Notes: generated from the sequence alone by a model not told the origin. A stretch of 64,000 nucleotides of DNA from Amorphochlora amoebiformis (GCA_054601695.1 BAAHQB010000052.1:434001-498000); one strand, 5' to 3'. Positions 1-63,684 are shown, numbered from the stretch's first letter. Numbers and translations are program-made.

Positions 1-40
1 TATGGTATTCTTAAACGGAAGGATATTAGGCATACCTACA
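1..40 (+). repeat. exon echo of RPC2 exon 527-620, 5' part
   Basis: The segment reads MVFLNGRILG, almost the same as the start of the exon at 527, but it then degenerates and has no donor site. It is cut by the window edge. Direct orientation. Confidence 0.75.
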
Positions 41-122
41 TGTAGATATACATAATATAAATACACATATACATATATATATATATATATGTATAATATA
101 TATATATATATATATATTATTT

Positions 123-161
<39 letters not shown>

Positions 162-203
162 ACACATATATATATATATATATCATATGAGTATATATTA
201 GAT

Positions 204-229
204 TGATGGTATTCCTAAGGATATTAGGC
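204..229 (+). repeat. exon echo of RPC2 exon 527-620, shortened
   Basis: This second decayed copy of the VILNGRILG-coding segment has lost about six bases in the middle and is frame-broken. It lies between the copy at 1-40 and the intact exon. Confidence 0.65.
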
Positions 230-259
230 TATATTGATACATATATACATAAACATATA

Positions 260-319
<60 letters not shown>

Positions 320-372
320 ATATATATGTATACATGTATGTATTTAACACACATTTGCACACATGTGACATC

Positions 373-416
<44 letters not shown>

Positions 417-462
417 ATGTGTGTGTGTATTTAATACACATTTACGTACATGCGACATCTAC

Positions 463-504
<42 letters not shown>

Positions 505-526
505 ATATATATATGTATATATTTAG

Positions 527-19800
<19,274 letters not shown>

Positions 19801-20728
19801 AGTGGCTCGGGCGTACAAATTAATTTATAATAATCAATCGACCATCGTTGTACAATTTTCCTTTAAATGAACAATGTAATATCACTTGTAAATCACAACC
19901 ACCAGTTCATGCATATCTAGATCTAGTAGATACACATGATCTAGATGATCTATATATAGTGTGTACTCTAGTATCTACTTACTGTAGCTAGTTCTAGTTA
20001 TGTGTAGTACTAGCCGCAATAGTCATTCTAATATACATGAACGATTTAAACTAGTTAAAGAGTATTCACTACCAGCGACTCATGCTCTGCCGGCTGGCTA
20101 CAGAGCTAGGTGGTTCAACGGTCACGTTAATTGGAACTTCCACCTTAAAAGACGTGCTAATTTTCAGCAAATACATACATGGCGCCGCACGAGCGCACAA
20201 ACTAGTAATCAAGCTGTTTGCGGGGACCTTGCCAACCGGGATAACCACGGCACTAAAAGAAACTGAGAAGACTCATGCAGACAAAATTTATTCCTCATCC
20301 TCCTGGAAAAGTGTTTACTTCGTGAATGAATCTAAGGAACATAGGTATGTAAGTTTGCGTCATACTACTCTATATAAACATCTGTGCGTGCTTGGGATTT
20401 AAACGTCGAAAAACACATAAGTATACACATGAAATCACATATACGCATGAACATACCTACATAAAATCACATATACGCATGAACATACCTTCTGTATATA
20501 CTAGGATGTGTATAGTATATAAATGTTGGTTATACATATATATATATGTATATATATATGTTACATACACATGCATTACGTGTGCATACATGTATATATA
20601 TAGATATTTATATATTTACACACAAACCACAAATATCTACACGAGCTTACATATTCATAATTTCACATTTTCTTACATGCAAAAATGTGTATATTCAAAC
20701 GTGTGCAGGAAATCTAGGATACCGATGC
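19801..20728. other. convergent intergenic region between RPC2 and uL22c 3' ends, CTAG-rich
   Basis: This holds the downstream flanks of two convergent genes. From 19911 to 20055 it contains eight CTAG tetramers, several as CTAGATCTAG-type palindromes. From 20414 to 20500 a 30-odd bp unit (ACATATACGCATGAACATACCT) is tandemly repeated. One open frame lies at 20082-20402 (see the separate entry). Confidence 0.7.
20082..20402 (+). other. unassigned open frame in the RPC2/uL22c intergenic region
   Basis: This 106-codon ATG frame includes ITTALKETEKTHADKIYSSS. The part up to about codon 85 looks more protein-like than the repeat-derived frames around it. I recognise no family and see no clear splice boundaries. 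A second frame (20000-20266) overlaps it. It may be a fragment of a mobile or unknown gene, 3' UTR sequence, or chance. Confidence 0.2.
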
Positions 20729-20920
20729 TTAGTTCTCCTCAGCGGCTTCAGTCTCTCCCTCGGCAGTTTGTTCAGCGGCATCCTCCAAAATAGCCTAAAA
20801 ACCAATGAAAAATCAAGTGTTGATATTTACAGATATAAGTATATGTACATATATCTCAGTATAATAAAATTTACAATCCCAAATATATACGTACACATTT
20901 AAGTACTCATAATCTAAAAA

Positions 20921-20951
<31 letters not shown>

Positions 20952-21089
20952 TAATATATATATATATATATATACACATATATTAATATATATATGCACA
21001 CATCATACATCAAATATACTATATGTATATATATATATATATATATATAATATGTAATATCCTCTGATGTCTCTACATATATTATATAC

Positions 21090-21128
<39 letters not shown>

Positions 21129-21248
21129 TAGATATATAATATATATACATATATACATATATATATATATATATTATATTATATTAGTGATACATTCATA
21201 AATATACGTGCAATATACCATTATAAACATGTAGGTTACATTCACTAT

Positions 21249-21292
<44 letters not shown>

Positions 21293-21538
21293 GTGTATGT
21301 GTATCTAGATGAATTATAATGTATATGTATATTTATATATGTATGTTATATATCTATATATATATAAACATATAGTATATGTAGTATTTATTTGTACATG
21401 TGTATATATATATATATGTGTATATATGTGTGTATATAAACTATACACATACGTACATATCTTTTGTATAAAGGTACAAAGTAAACATCTAATAATATTG
21501 TAATACATAAACATGTACGTTTTAATATTCAAATTTAT

Positions 21539-21585
<47 letters not shown>

Positions 21586-21779
21586 AATACAATATATATA
21601 TATATATAAAGACAAATGTACCCAGTTTACACAAAGTTTACCGCACATCCATTATATTATGTATATATAGTTATATACATATATAATATATATATATATA
21701 TATAATCAGCTATATTATGTATATATATATATATATATTTATATATATGTATGTATATATATTGATGCTATATTATATA

Positions 21780-21816
<37 letters not shown>

Positions 21817-23406
21817 ATATATTACGTTAACATATTTATGTATTATGGATTACCTCAGTGGCCTCTACAATTTCGACCGGGTCCTCGATATACTTTCCCT
21901 GCCAGTTGGGTCCCACCTCCTTACGCTTTCTCTTGCGGAAAAATTTAGATCCGGCCTCCTAACAATGCATCAGGCCAAGAAAACATAAAACTTTTACGTT
22001 AACACTTTCTCCTTCTGAGGATTTGTACGACAGTATACTTGCTATTCACGGGAAATGTAAGCGCTAGATCTCTGTGCGTTGTATTCCTCACTCTGGGAAA
22101 CAAAAGGAGAAGCGTGCATGCAGTTGATTAGACTCGCTCTCTTATTGCGTGAAAACAAGTAATTCGTCATTTATCAAATAGAATTCCCCCTCTCGAAGTT
22201 TTGAATCCCGACATAAACCAAACCCAACAACTGACCGTGGGCTCACGCTCTGCTACTCTGACGTACAAATGGGAGGTAGGGCGACGCATCTTATTCGCGC
22301 GGCCTTGAGCACGGTACGAGAATCGTTTCAGGGTGGGGCCCTCATCAGCCCTTAATTTTGTTGGAATTTAAGTCAGTGCACCAGGTGTAAGCGAGTAATA
22401 TGTGCACAGTGAGCGATGTTTTCCGACGGCAATATACACATGCGTGTTTACGACGTGGGCGATCTAGGCGGTTGTGAAATCGTACATGTACCGCACACGT
22501 TCAACCCATATTTAAGAATAAACATAATTTGGGTATCGTACCAGATTTCAGCGATATATAGCTTGGACTTCTTGAGGTTATAGTTATGCGCGGCGTTGGC
22601 AGCAGCAGATCGCACCACCTGGGTGTGTTGGGAGGGTTACAAGACTTCGAAACCATAAAATATACGTTAGTAACACTTTGAAAGAGAGAGAAATTTAGCT
22701 AGCGAGGGTTCTAAGGGATGTATCATTAACACCCTTTTATATGGAGGCCCCAAGATACACCCACGCAATCCCCCTATTGCATACCCCGACCCCTCTCTTT
22801 CCAATAACCCCAGAATGATAATTAAGGAGATACTCGACCCGTAAATATGACAAGAAATCACCAATATATTATACCTTGAGCACATTTTCACACGCGCGGT
22901 AAGGCATAAATTGGAGGATCGCAAGGGCCTCTTCATAAGAACGACCCCGAATGGTGTCAACTACTCGACGATACTTGTGGACGGATCCACGGATAAATCT
23001 TAGGTGGGCCTTAGCACCGTCAACTTCCATCTCTCTGTGAGAAGGATTAGTTAATGTCCCGTTGACGTATCTCAATCATTAGAAAGGGGAAATCAGAAGG
23101 GAAACATAGATACCCTTCATCCTCGCTGACTTGAGCAGCCTCGGGCTCCGCAGTGACCGCATCGATGGGAGCCTCTGTGACCATCATCCGAAGATTATGG
23201 AGACGCGGGGATGAGGAAGGGAGGCCCTGGCGTTGGCACATGGAGCGCCCGGTGGGCATCACAGCGATGCGAGGGGCGAAGCTGCGGGTCGCGATAGCGG
23301 CAAGCCCGAGGTCGGACGTCATGGTGCGTGATGACGCGAAAGTGAGGGCGACGAGTGACGCCACGATGGTCGCAAGTGCAACAAGAGGTATGGTATCTCT
23401 GTGCAT
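20729..23406 (-). CDS. rpl22: plastid ribosomal protein uL22 (L22c), nucleus-encoded, six exons
   Basis: Exons, 5' to 3' on the minus strand: 23406-23114, 23034-22875, 22618-22542, 22350-22236, 21958-21854, 20794-20729. They total 816 nt and 271 residues, with every phase matching and TAA at the end. The L22 core runs from [20 protein letters not shown] through [33 protein letters not shown] and [19 protein letters not shown], the cyanobacterial/plastid type. uL22 lines the peptide exit tunnel of the large subunit. Residues 8-26 are hydrophobic (a signal-peptide-like segment ending near TFASS), followed by an Arg/Ser-rich stretch with RSFAPRI, as in bipartite leaders for secondary plastids. 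The C-terminus has a basic patch (FFRKRKRKE) and an acidic tail not found in bacterial L22. The fourth donor (GTCAGT) was chosen over a nearby GTGAGC because only it keeps the frame. Confidence 0.93.
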
Positions 23407-23841
23407 TTTTAAGGGAGGGTGGGGATGGATGTGTCTGCCGGAGTGGTTGGTCCCCCACAGGCAGCGGCCTTAGAATACGGTCCGTCCGAGAACTTAATTT
23501 TTCGGGTTGGTCACCGTTCCGACAAAGTATTTCCAATGAATTCGTCGGCGATTCCCGGTATCTATTAATTCGCTACTCGGAGAATTAAACCTACGCAAGG
23601 CGCAGCCAGGTTGTGGGTGTTGGGGTGGATGTTGGCGCCTTTCTTGAGGGAGAGGAAGTAAAATTAAGGATATAGACGGGGAAGAAATCGATGTACAATC
23701 TGAAAATGCGAGGGATGATTTGGCGAGGGATAGGGTGGAATATTTAGAACGAGGTTTAGAATGTGTATGCTCAAATGGAGTTATTCCTTATCGTCTCTTC
23801 TCCCTTTTATTTGATGTGTGGTAGTGTAAGATATAGAAACC
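23407..23841. promoter_or_regulatory. divergent promoter region between uL22c and RACK1
   Basis: The start codons of uL22c (minus, 23406) and RACK1 (plus, 23842) are 435 bp apart. The sequence is of mixed composition with no TA microsatellite. Both are translation-machinery genes, so shared control is plausible. I see no convincing TATA box or known motif. Confidence 0.55.
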
Positions 23842-25070
23842 ATGACTTCTGGTGAGTCGAACATGCAAGAAGTCGGCAAGCTTGTTGGCCACGGAGACTG
23901 GGTCACCTCCCTCGCCACCTCCCACCTCGATGGAAAGACCATGCTGCTTTCTGCCTCGCGTGATAAGTCCCTAATTGTCTGGAAAATGAGCGACGAATCC
24001 GGAGAGGAGAAAGAGTACGGACAGATGCTTCGTCGTCTTAAGGGACACTCCCACTTCGTCCAAGATGTAGCTATCTCCTCCGATGGCCAATTCGCGCTCT
24101 CAGGGTCTTGGGATAACACCCTCCGCCTCTGGGACCTTAACAGCGGCACCACCCGCCTCCGCTTCGTCGGCCACACCAAGGATGTTCTCTCCGTAGCTTT
24201 CTCCGCTGACAACCGCCACATTGTCTCTGGATCTAGGGATAAGTCCATTAACCTCTGGAACACCCTGGGCCACCTCAAGTTCTCTCTCACCGCCAACGGC
24301 CACGAAGGCTGGGTTTCCTGCGTTCGATTCTCCCCGGACCCTGAAAAGCCCTTGATCGTTTCGGCTGGATGGGACAAGGTCGTTAAGGTCTGGTCGCTCG
24401 GCAACTGGAAGCTTGAAAAGAACCTCATCGGTCACACAGCCTACGTTAACACTGTAACTGTCTCCCCGGACGGATCCCTGTGCGCCTCTGGTGGTAAGGA
24501 CGGAACCGCTATGCTCTGGGACCTCACCGATGGCAAGCATCTCTCCTCCCTTGATGCCGGAGACATCATCCACGCCCTCTGCTTCTCTCCTAATCGCTAC
24601 TGGCTCTGCGCTGCTACAGCATCGGCTGTTAAGATTTGGTGCCTCGAGAGCAAGAAGGTGTGTTGAATTAATAATTCTAAATGTATATGATGTAATGTGT
24701 AATTCATTAATATACATACCTTGTATGCACGAAAATATACATCCATACATCTCCACTTATATTTTACATTATTACAAAAATGCATCTTTAAAAACACACA
24801 TATTATGCATCTTTACACATATATATATTATATATAGATAATATGTAAGTATTTACACATATGTGTATATACATACAAATATATTGTATAATATACATAT
24901 AATGTACATGTATCTATATATATATATGTGTGTGTATATTTATATATATATATATGTGTGTGTATGTGCATATACATACAAATATATTGTATAATATACA
25001 TATAATGTACATGTATAACTATATATATTTTATATGTATATATATATATATATATGTGTGTGTATTTTAT

Positions 25071-25125
<55 letters not shown>

Positions 25126-25501
25126 TAATATACATTATATTTGTATATCTATGTACACATTAGGTTTATATTATAATGTAGGTAATGTATATTTCTATCA
25201 TGCATCATGCATACAGTTACTATATGCATACCTTATCCATGAAATATCATATATGATATATATCTGAGTATATGAATTATGCGTGCATAGTATAATATTA
25301 TACCATATTTAATACATATGTATATGTAAATATACATATATGTATATATATATATATATATGTATGTATATGAGATACATAAATATTTATATATATATAT
25401 ATATATATATAACATATATATATATATATATTTGTGTATATAATATAATATTTTGTGTGTGTGTGTGTGTGTAATATAAATACATGTAATAATATGTGTA
25501 T

Positions 25502-25533
<32 letters not shown>

Positions 25534-26052
25534 TATTTATGTATTTATAGTGTATTATATACTGTATTTATCCATGTTTGCATAATTAGAATTAAACACA
25601 TGAAAAATATGTATGGGAAGTGGTCTTATTATATATATTCAGATATATACAATGTATGATGTAAAAATGTATTAAGATGTATTATAACTGTATTTATCTA
25701 TGTTTGCATAATTAAAATTGAACTCATGAAAAACATGTTGGGATGTGGTTTAGAAATGTTGGGGAGGTGCTTTGGTATGACGAAGCAGTCATGCAGGGTG
25801 GGTTAAGGGAGCGTTCGATAGACGGTAAAATCGTGTCGTGTGAATGCACTTCTAATAAAAAATTCCGTTGTGTAGGTCCTCGAGAACCTCGTGACAGAGG
25901 ACATTGCCAAGGCTGAGAGAGACAAGAAGTCCAAGGCCATGCCTATCCAGTGCATCTCCCTCGCCTGGTCCCCCAACGGCAACGTTCTTTTCGCCGGATA
26001 CACCGATAACACGATTAGGGTTTGGCAAGTCATGGCCGAGCAGACGATGTAG
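23842..26052 (+). CDS. RACK1: RACK1, ribosome-associated seven-WD40 protein
   Basis: Exon 1 is 23842-24657 (272 codons) and exon 2 is 25876-26052 (58 codons plus TAG), joined in phase across a GTGTGT...GTAG intron of 1218 bp. The 330 residues give a seven-bladed WD40 propeller: [10 protein letters not shown]...[14 protein letters not shown]...[16 protein letters not shown]...[17 protein letters not shown]...[16 protein letters not shown]...AMLWD, a sixth blade ending [10 protein letters not shown], and the last blade in exon 2 ending IRVWQV. The ribosome-contacting RDK motif is present at residues 40-42. RACK1 sits on the 40S head and scaffolds kinases. Unlike its neighbours it has mostly C- or G-ending codons and a single intron, as expected for a very highly expressed gene. 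Confidence 0.98.
24872..25760. repeat. imperfect tandem duplications within the RACK1 intron
   Basis: A segment with ACATACAAATATATTGTATA occurs at about 24871 and again at about 24974. A second unit (ATTTATCCATGTTTGCATAA and variant) occurs at about 25565 and 25689. Both are intron sequence with no coding content, and the second pair lies just before the acceptor. Confidence 0.6.
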
Positions 26053-26953
26053 AAATTTCAAGGCATCTAGGTGAGGTCTTCGTCGTGGGGTTGCGTGAGT
26101 AACATCAGCCAGCCTGTCGCACGTATGTAGCTTGCAGTGTCAGTGGTATTACCTTTTTGTTGGTGGTAACATCATGACAATGAACTCCTAACATATATCC
26201 TGCAACAAGAATATATATATATATATATATATTGTATATGTATACACATATATATGTATACGAAAAAAAATACATTTAGTATACTAGTGTATTGCAGTTA
26301 ATAATATCATTGAATCTATATGTACTAGATCTAGTACATGTACACCTAGACATATCCGAATGAATCTAGTGGATACTAGATCATGATCTATGTTCTAGAT
26401 GTTACATAGATATATCTTGATTAAATATAAAACCATCTAAAACACATATGATACCAATACTAGCGCGCGCGCGCGCGCATATGCATGCGCAATAGTAGAA
26501 TCTATACACACTCTAGACAGTGTACTAGAGCTAGTAGAGTGTACATAGTAGACACTACTAGACTAAAACCATATATATTATAAACATATACGACACATAT
26601 ATCCAGTATCCAGAGTACATATCTGTATACATAGCGTGATCTTTTTTTCTTTTTAATATCACTAGAATCAACCCTATATATAGCTATACTATAGTAGTGA
26701 TACTAGTGATATACATCACTGCCCAGCTATCGCATGAAATAGTGCCAGTTAAGGTTAAATTTGAGCGGCCGCGACCATAAATAGAATCTACTAGGGGGTG
26801 ATTCGCTTAAGCTTATGATTAAGGCGGCATGTCTAGCTATAGACTAGATAGACTCTAGACGTAATTATAACTTGTGAGTGCTCCAGCTACCAGCTATCTG
26901 TAGACTGTATACGTAGGCTTAAGCTTCACATTTATTACATCTGTCACACATGT

Positions 26954-27008
<55 letters not shown>

Positions 27009-27040
27009 AAAAATATATTTGTATATGTATATATCTAGAG

Positions 27041-27073
<33 letters not shown>

Positions 27074-27139
27074 GTGTACGTGTTCAATTTATATACATAT
27101 AAATACATACACATATGTACACATACACATACACAGCAT

Positions 27140-27188
<49 letters not shown>

Positions 27189-27374
27189 CATGCATCTACA
27201 TACACATATATACATAGATATATATATATATATATATACATATATATTTAACACACATATATATACATATATATATATATATATGTGTATGTATTCATAT
27301 GTCGACTAGATTAGATCAAGCTATAGAACTCAACGTAATATTGCATCATATACAAACATGAAATACTACCAGAG
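26053..27374. other. convergent intergenic region between RACK1 and the SANT/zinc-finger gene, CTAG-rich
   Basis: No gene seen. From 26281 to 26940, 18 CTAG tetramers occur in about 660 bp, many as nested palindromes (for example GTACTAGATCTAGTAC near 26322). A (GC)n run lies at about 26464-26478. A NotI-like GCGGCCGC lies near 26765. From about 26950 TA microsatellite resumes. Confidence 0.75.
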
Positions 27375-47247
<19,873 letters not shown>

Positions 47248-48696
47248 TTTTTAAAAGATTTGGGGGGTGGGGAGGAAAATTAGACGTTTTTCAATATCAT
47301 GAAAACATTTAATAGACTTTTTTTCATGGAGAGGGGGTCATGGTTTGGCCGAAAGAGAGTATCTTTGGAATTCTTACTCCTTGACAGCGCCATTGCACGT
47401 GACGTTTGGAGATGTCACGTAACGTGACAGATTGACACATTCAGATATCTAGTATCAATATGCTTACATATTTATTACATTATTGATAAATAAAACAGTC
47501 ATGGAGAGTGACATGGTCACTCATATCTTAAACGAAATATGTTGCATATATGGTATCCAATATCTTCTCATTTTGCTCAAGGGACGTTCATCGAAATGAT
47601 AGGGAACGACTTTCCCCTCCTTGCTTAAGCTCCATGATGACCCTGACCCTAAATCTAATCGTAACCATGTCTTAATAATTGCACATTACCAACGCACATT
47701 ATGAGCATACATATAGAACGTCCTTAGGGTATTAACTATGCATTAAATACTGTATTAATTATTGTATAATATATCATCATGATGTTGAACATTTAAGTTA
47801 TATATATCGTATATGACGGCATCGTATAAATATAATATTTCTTACATATCCACATATAACTACGAGCACGTGAGTAACTATAGTATAACCAAATTCAGCT
47901 GACGGTGAGGTGTATCATAAATGATTTATGATCATGCACAATTGGTAAATAATAACTCCAATGGCTAGCTATCCGTATAAAACTGAGACGGAGACAATGA
48001 CTAATTAAAAATCTGTACACTAAGCGCAGTAAGATATATGATCGATACGAGACTAAACCTGATAGTCCTTCAATAGGCTATATAGTTGTGGTAGTTGTGA
48101 ATGTTAAAATTGTTTTTTGTCTGGTCGTAGTATAATTATCTGGTGTATCCTTGAATACATTATACATCGGGATTTTGATGTATGTAATAGAGGTAGTCAA
48201 GTTGATTATCGCTTATAATTACAGTGTACGTAATTCATTTATATTAGTTCAATATCGTCATAAGTCTACTAGTAAGTTTCAAGGTATGGGCTTAAATATG
48301 CCAATAACATTTGTAAGTTGTTGAACGGTATAAACAATATTAAACACTTGCCAGTGACGAATTTAATTATGACATGACCACGATGTGAACTCATAAGAAC
48401 CTCTAGAACCTATCCGAGGTTAGTCGAGCAACCGCGGCTGTGAGCATTCTGATATACAAGAAATTCACTAACATATCACGCCGCACTACAATATTTGTTT
48501 TGGGCTGACTCGGAGTGTTAGGGTTCAGATTGTAAGTTTAACAATGGGCGAAGGTTATGACTAGGGTCAGATTTATGGTGAGGGTTGGGTTAGGGCTAGG
48601 GCTCAGGCTATAGGCAGATTTAAGGTTAGCTTCGGGATTGGGTTAAGAATTAGTATCGGTGAGAGGTCTGCGAATATGTAGCTTCAGTAAAAGATG

Positions 48697-48744
<48 letters not shown>

Positions 48745-48793
48745 ATATCATTGCATCTATATCAAAATGTACATATTTAGGTATAATACATGC

Positions 48794-48856
<63 letters not shown>

Positions 48857-48963
48857 GTATGTATGTATGTATATTATAATATATATATATGTGTGTATCT
48901 GTACATAAACAAATATATATATGTATCTATATATACATATATTACACATATTATATATATATA

Positions 48964-49019
<56 letters not shown>

Positions 49020-49137
49020 TATATATATATATATATATACTCCGAAGTTTGTGGGTATGCATATATTTGTGTACAGTGTATATGATTGTGAGTGAAGTTT
49101 TTTAATTGCTTTTTGAATATTACACGTGTCTGCATGC

Positions 49138-49209
<72 letters not shown>

Positions 49210-49215
49210 TATATG

Positions 49216-49279
<64 letters not shown>

Positions 49280-49431
49280 GTATATATATATATTATATAT
49301 ATACATATATTATATACGTATATGTTTGGTTAAAAATACTAAATATATATATATATATATATATATATGCATATATAACATATATATATATATATATATA
49401 TATATTAATATATATGTGTGTATATATATCA

Positions 49432-49471
<40 letters not shown>

Positions 49472-49514
49472 GTATAAAAATATATATATATATATATATA
49501 TGTACATGTGTATG

Positions 49515-49589
<75 letters not shown>

Positions 49590-49655
49590 CATATGTATAT
49601 ATCGTGTGTAAATATTGCGTATGTATATGTACATGGATACAATAGATTTATGTAA

Positions 49656-49722
<67 letters not shown>

Positions 49723-49749
49723 ATCATCAAAGGAACCTTTTCCAAATCT
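47248..49749. other. intergenic region between the SANT/zinc-finger gene start and RPB11 3' end
   Basis: 47248-48500 is mixed-composition unique sequence with no gene I can support. 48500-48645 holds a few degenerate TTAGGG-like units. 48690-49730 is TA microsatellite. The 5' flank of the SANT gene has an ACGT-core palindrome cluster (separate entry). Confidence 0.7.
47396..47428. promoter_or_regulatory. ACGT-core palindrome cluster upstream of the SANT/zinc-finger gene
   Basis: CACGTGACGT at 47396-47405 is followed by a perfect 15-bp palindrome GTCACGTAACGTGAC at 47414-47428, about 150-180 bp 5' of the proposed start codon. ACGT cores are typical bZIP/bHLH binding sites. A regulatory role here is inference. 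Confidence 0.45.
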
Positions 49750-50635
49750 TCATAACTCCTCCCCCCGCCCAAGTTGAGCCTGCTTGAACGTATGTACAGC
49801 CTCGTTGAAAGTCTGTTTAAAGTTGTGTTTCATTAGTGCTTAGTTGCGGTAGGTATTCAACCTGCCGTGGTTAGGCTTGAGTTTGGCTAGACCGGTGTAG
49901 TTTGCGTTGAAAGTGGCACCCACACCAGGGCATAATGAGAATAACGAGGTGGAACGACCTTTTTTAGCTTCCTGCATTCTTTCATTGAGTCGTTTAACGC
50001 CTTGTTCATAGCTGCCGGGGGGGAGCTATCGGCCGTGGTTCTTACCTGCAAGATGGAAGAAAAATCAGCTCTCATTCTCGAATTTTTTCTCTTTCCTATC
50101 ACTCTTGCCTCTCTTCTTACTTCTCTTCCTCCCAAACGTACCCCAAAAAAGTGAAGTGAATATTCTTTGGGCTTTTTATTCAATGGGGCTATCTGGACGT
50201 GCGTGTATGCAACTCCCAAGGAGAGATAGGCTACCTTGAATTTGATCTCGGCTATAAGGGGATGATGTATGCGATACCCAGCAAATAGGACTTTCTTGTT
50301 GCGCAGGAGGTGCCTACGCATGTTGGCATATTAGGCTGTACACGGCGAAAATTCTGATATTTCGAAGCTCTCAAAGTCAGAAGTGTGAACATACGCTCTC
50401 GTAATGTTGCCGATTGTGTGATCCTCCTTCCGAATAGCAAAAATTCCGCAATTCGTCAGCTTCTCATCCTTTTCGTATTCAACCCTGATATTTCATCCGC
50501 TGATAAGCCTCAATTAACACGACTTCGACCCCAACCTTTTGACCTAAGGTTTACGCGATGATATAAAATTTTATCTTACTTTTTCTCGTCATCCTCGAGG
50601 ATATAGAACTCAGAGGGCTCGGGTTTGTTGCTCAT
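49750..50635 (-). CDS. RPB11 (POLR2J): RNA polymerase II subunit RPB11, five exons
   Basis: Exons 5' to 3': 50635-50580, 50484-50395, 50313-50235, 50045-49959, 49779-49750. They total 342 nt and 113 residues; human RPB11 has 117. All phases agree and the last exon ends AQLGRGEEL then TGA. Signature segments are KEDHTIGN (residues 38-45), [13 protein letters not shown] (56-68), TADSSP and a C-terminal helix with [11 protein letters not shown]11 dimerises with RPB3 in the Pol II assembly platform. KVLFAGY followed by HHPL separates it from the Pol I/III paralog AC19. Reading the fourth exon straight on would give an unrelated tail, so splicing to 49779 is preferred. The introns are short and non-repetitive apart from the last. 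Confidence 0.95.
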
Positions 50636-50886
50636 TCCACGGCTCCTGAACCGAGAGTGTCTACAGTCACGCTGGTTTGTCACGGTGTAAATTGGGAGGA
50701 CACCTTTTTGTCCGAAATTACCACTTAAAGGGAATATCAGATGATTCGTCTATAAATCATCCAGAACCATCAATCGATATATGCATATTAATATTATAGA
50801 TATGTATATATCAATTTTAAAGGGATATCTCATATAATAGGAGAGATATTTACGAGGCAATTAATCATTCCCTTATTTGTCGGCCG
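50636..50886. promoter_or_regulatory. divergent promoter region between RPB11 and the FAD oxidoreductase
   Basis: 251 bp separate the start codon of RPB11 (minus) from the proposed start of the oxidoreductase (plus). The sequence is unique and AT-moderate with no microsatellite. No core promoter motif is obvious. Confidence 0.5.
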
Positions 50887-63027
<12,141 letters not shown>

Positions 63028-63032
63028 GTACA

Positions 63033-63093
<61 letters not shown>

Positions 63094-63175
63094 CATATAT
63101 ATATATATATATGTATATATATGTACATGTGTATATATGTATGTATGTATGTATATATATATATATATGTATACA

Positions 63176-63213
<38 letters not shown>

Positions 63214-63307
63214 TATATGTACGTGTATATAATATATATATATATACATGCGTATATAAATATATACATCATGTTTATATAAAATATATATACATCATGT
63301 TTATATA

Positions 63308-63401
63308 AAATATAGACATGGTATAGTAATGCATGTACACACATATATATACATATATGCATTTATAACATAAATGAAGGAGCGCAATATGTATAGTTAT
63401 A

Positions 63402-63457
<56 letters not shown>

Positions 63458-63548
63458 GACATGGTGTAGTAATGTATGTACATATATATATATATATATA
63501 TTTATATATATGCATTTATAACATAAAGGAAGGAGCGCAATATGTATA

Positions 63549-63560
<12 letters not shown>
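63308..63560. repeat. tandem duplication near the window end
   Basis: A unit of roughly 150 bp (ATAGACATGG ... AAGGAGCGCAATATGTATA) occurs twice with small differences, preceded by a doubled TACATCATGTTTATATAAAA element. No coding content is recognised. Confidence 0.75.
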
Positions 63561-63596
<36 letters not shown>

Positions 63597-63684
63597 TTAT
63601 AAATATAAATCTTTTTATGTAATATACATATACATATATGTATATATGTATATACATATATATATATATATATAAATTGAGCAG

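Noticed and set aside
23153-23588. Plus-strand and second minus-frame open frames opposite uL22c exon 1
   Set aside because: They are shadows of the uL22c exon and its promoter; the L22 frame is fixed by homology and phase.
23781-24756. Minus-strand open frames opposite RACK1
   Set aside because: They arise from the strong third-codon-position bias of RACK1; no homology.
49887-49958. Read-through C-terminal tail of RPB11 exon 4
   Set aside because: It gives an unusual 20-odd residue tail. The AAG|GTCGTT donor joined to 49779 gives a short, typical end instead.
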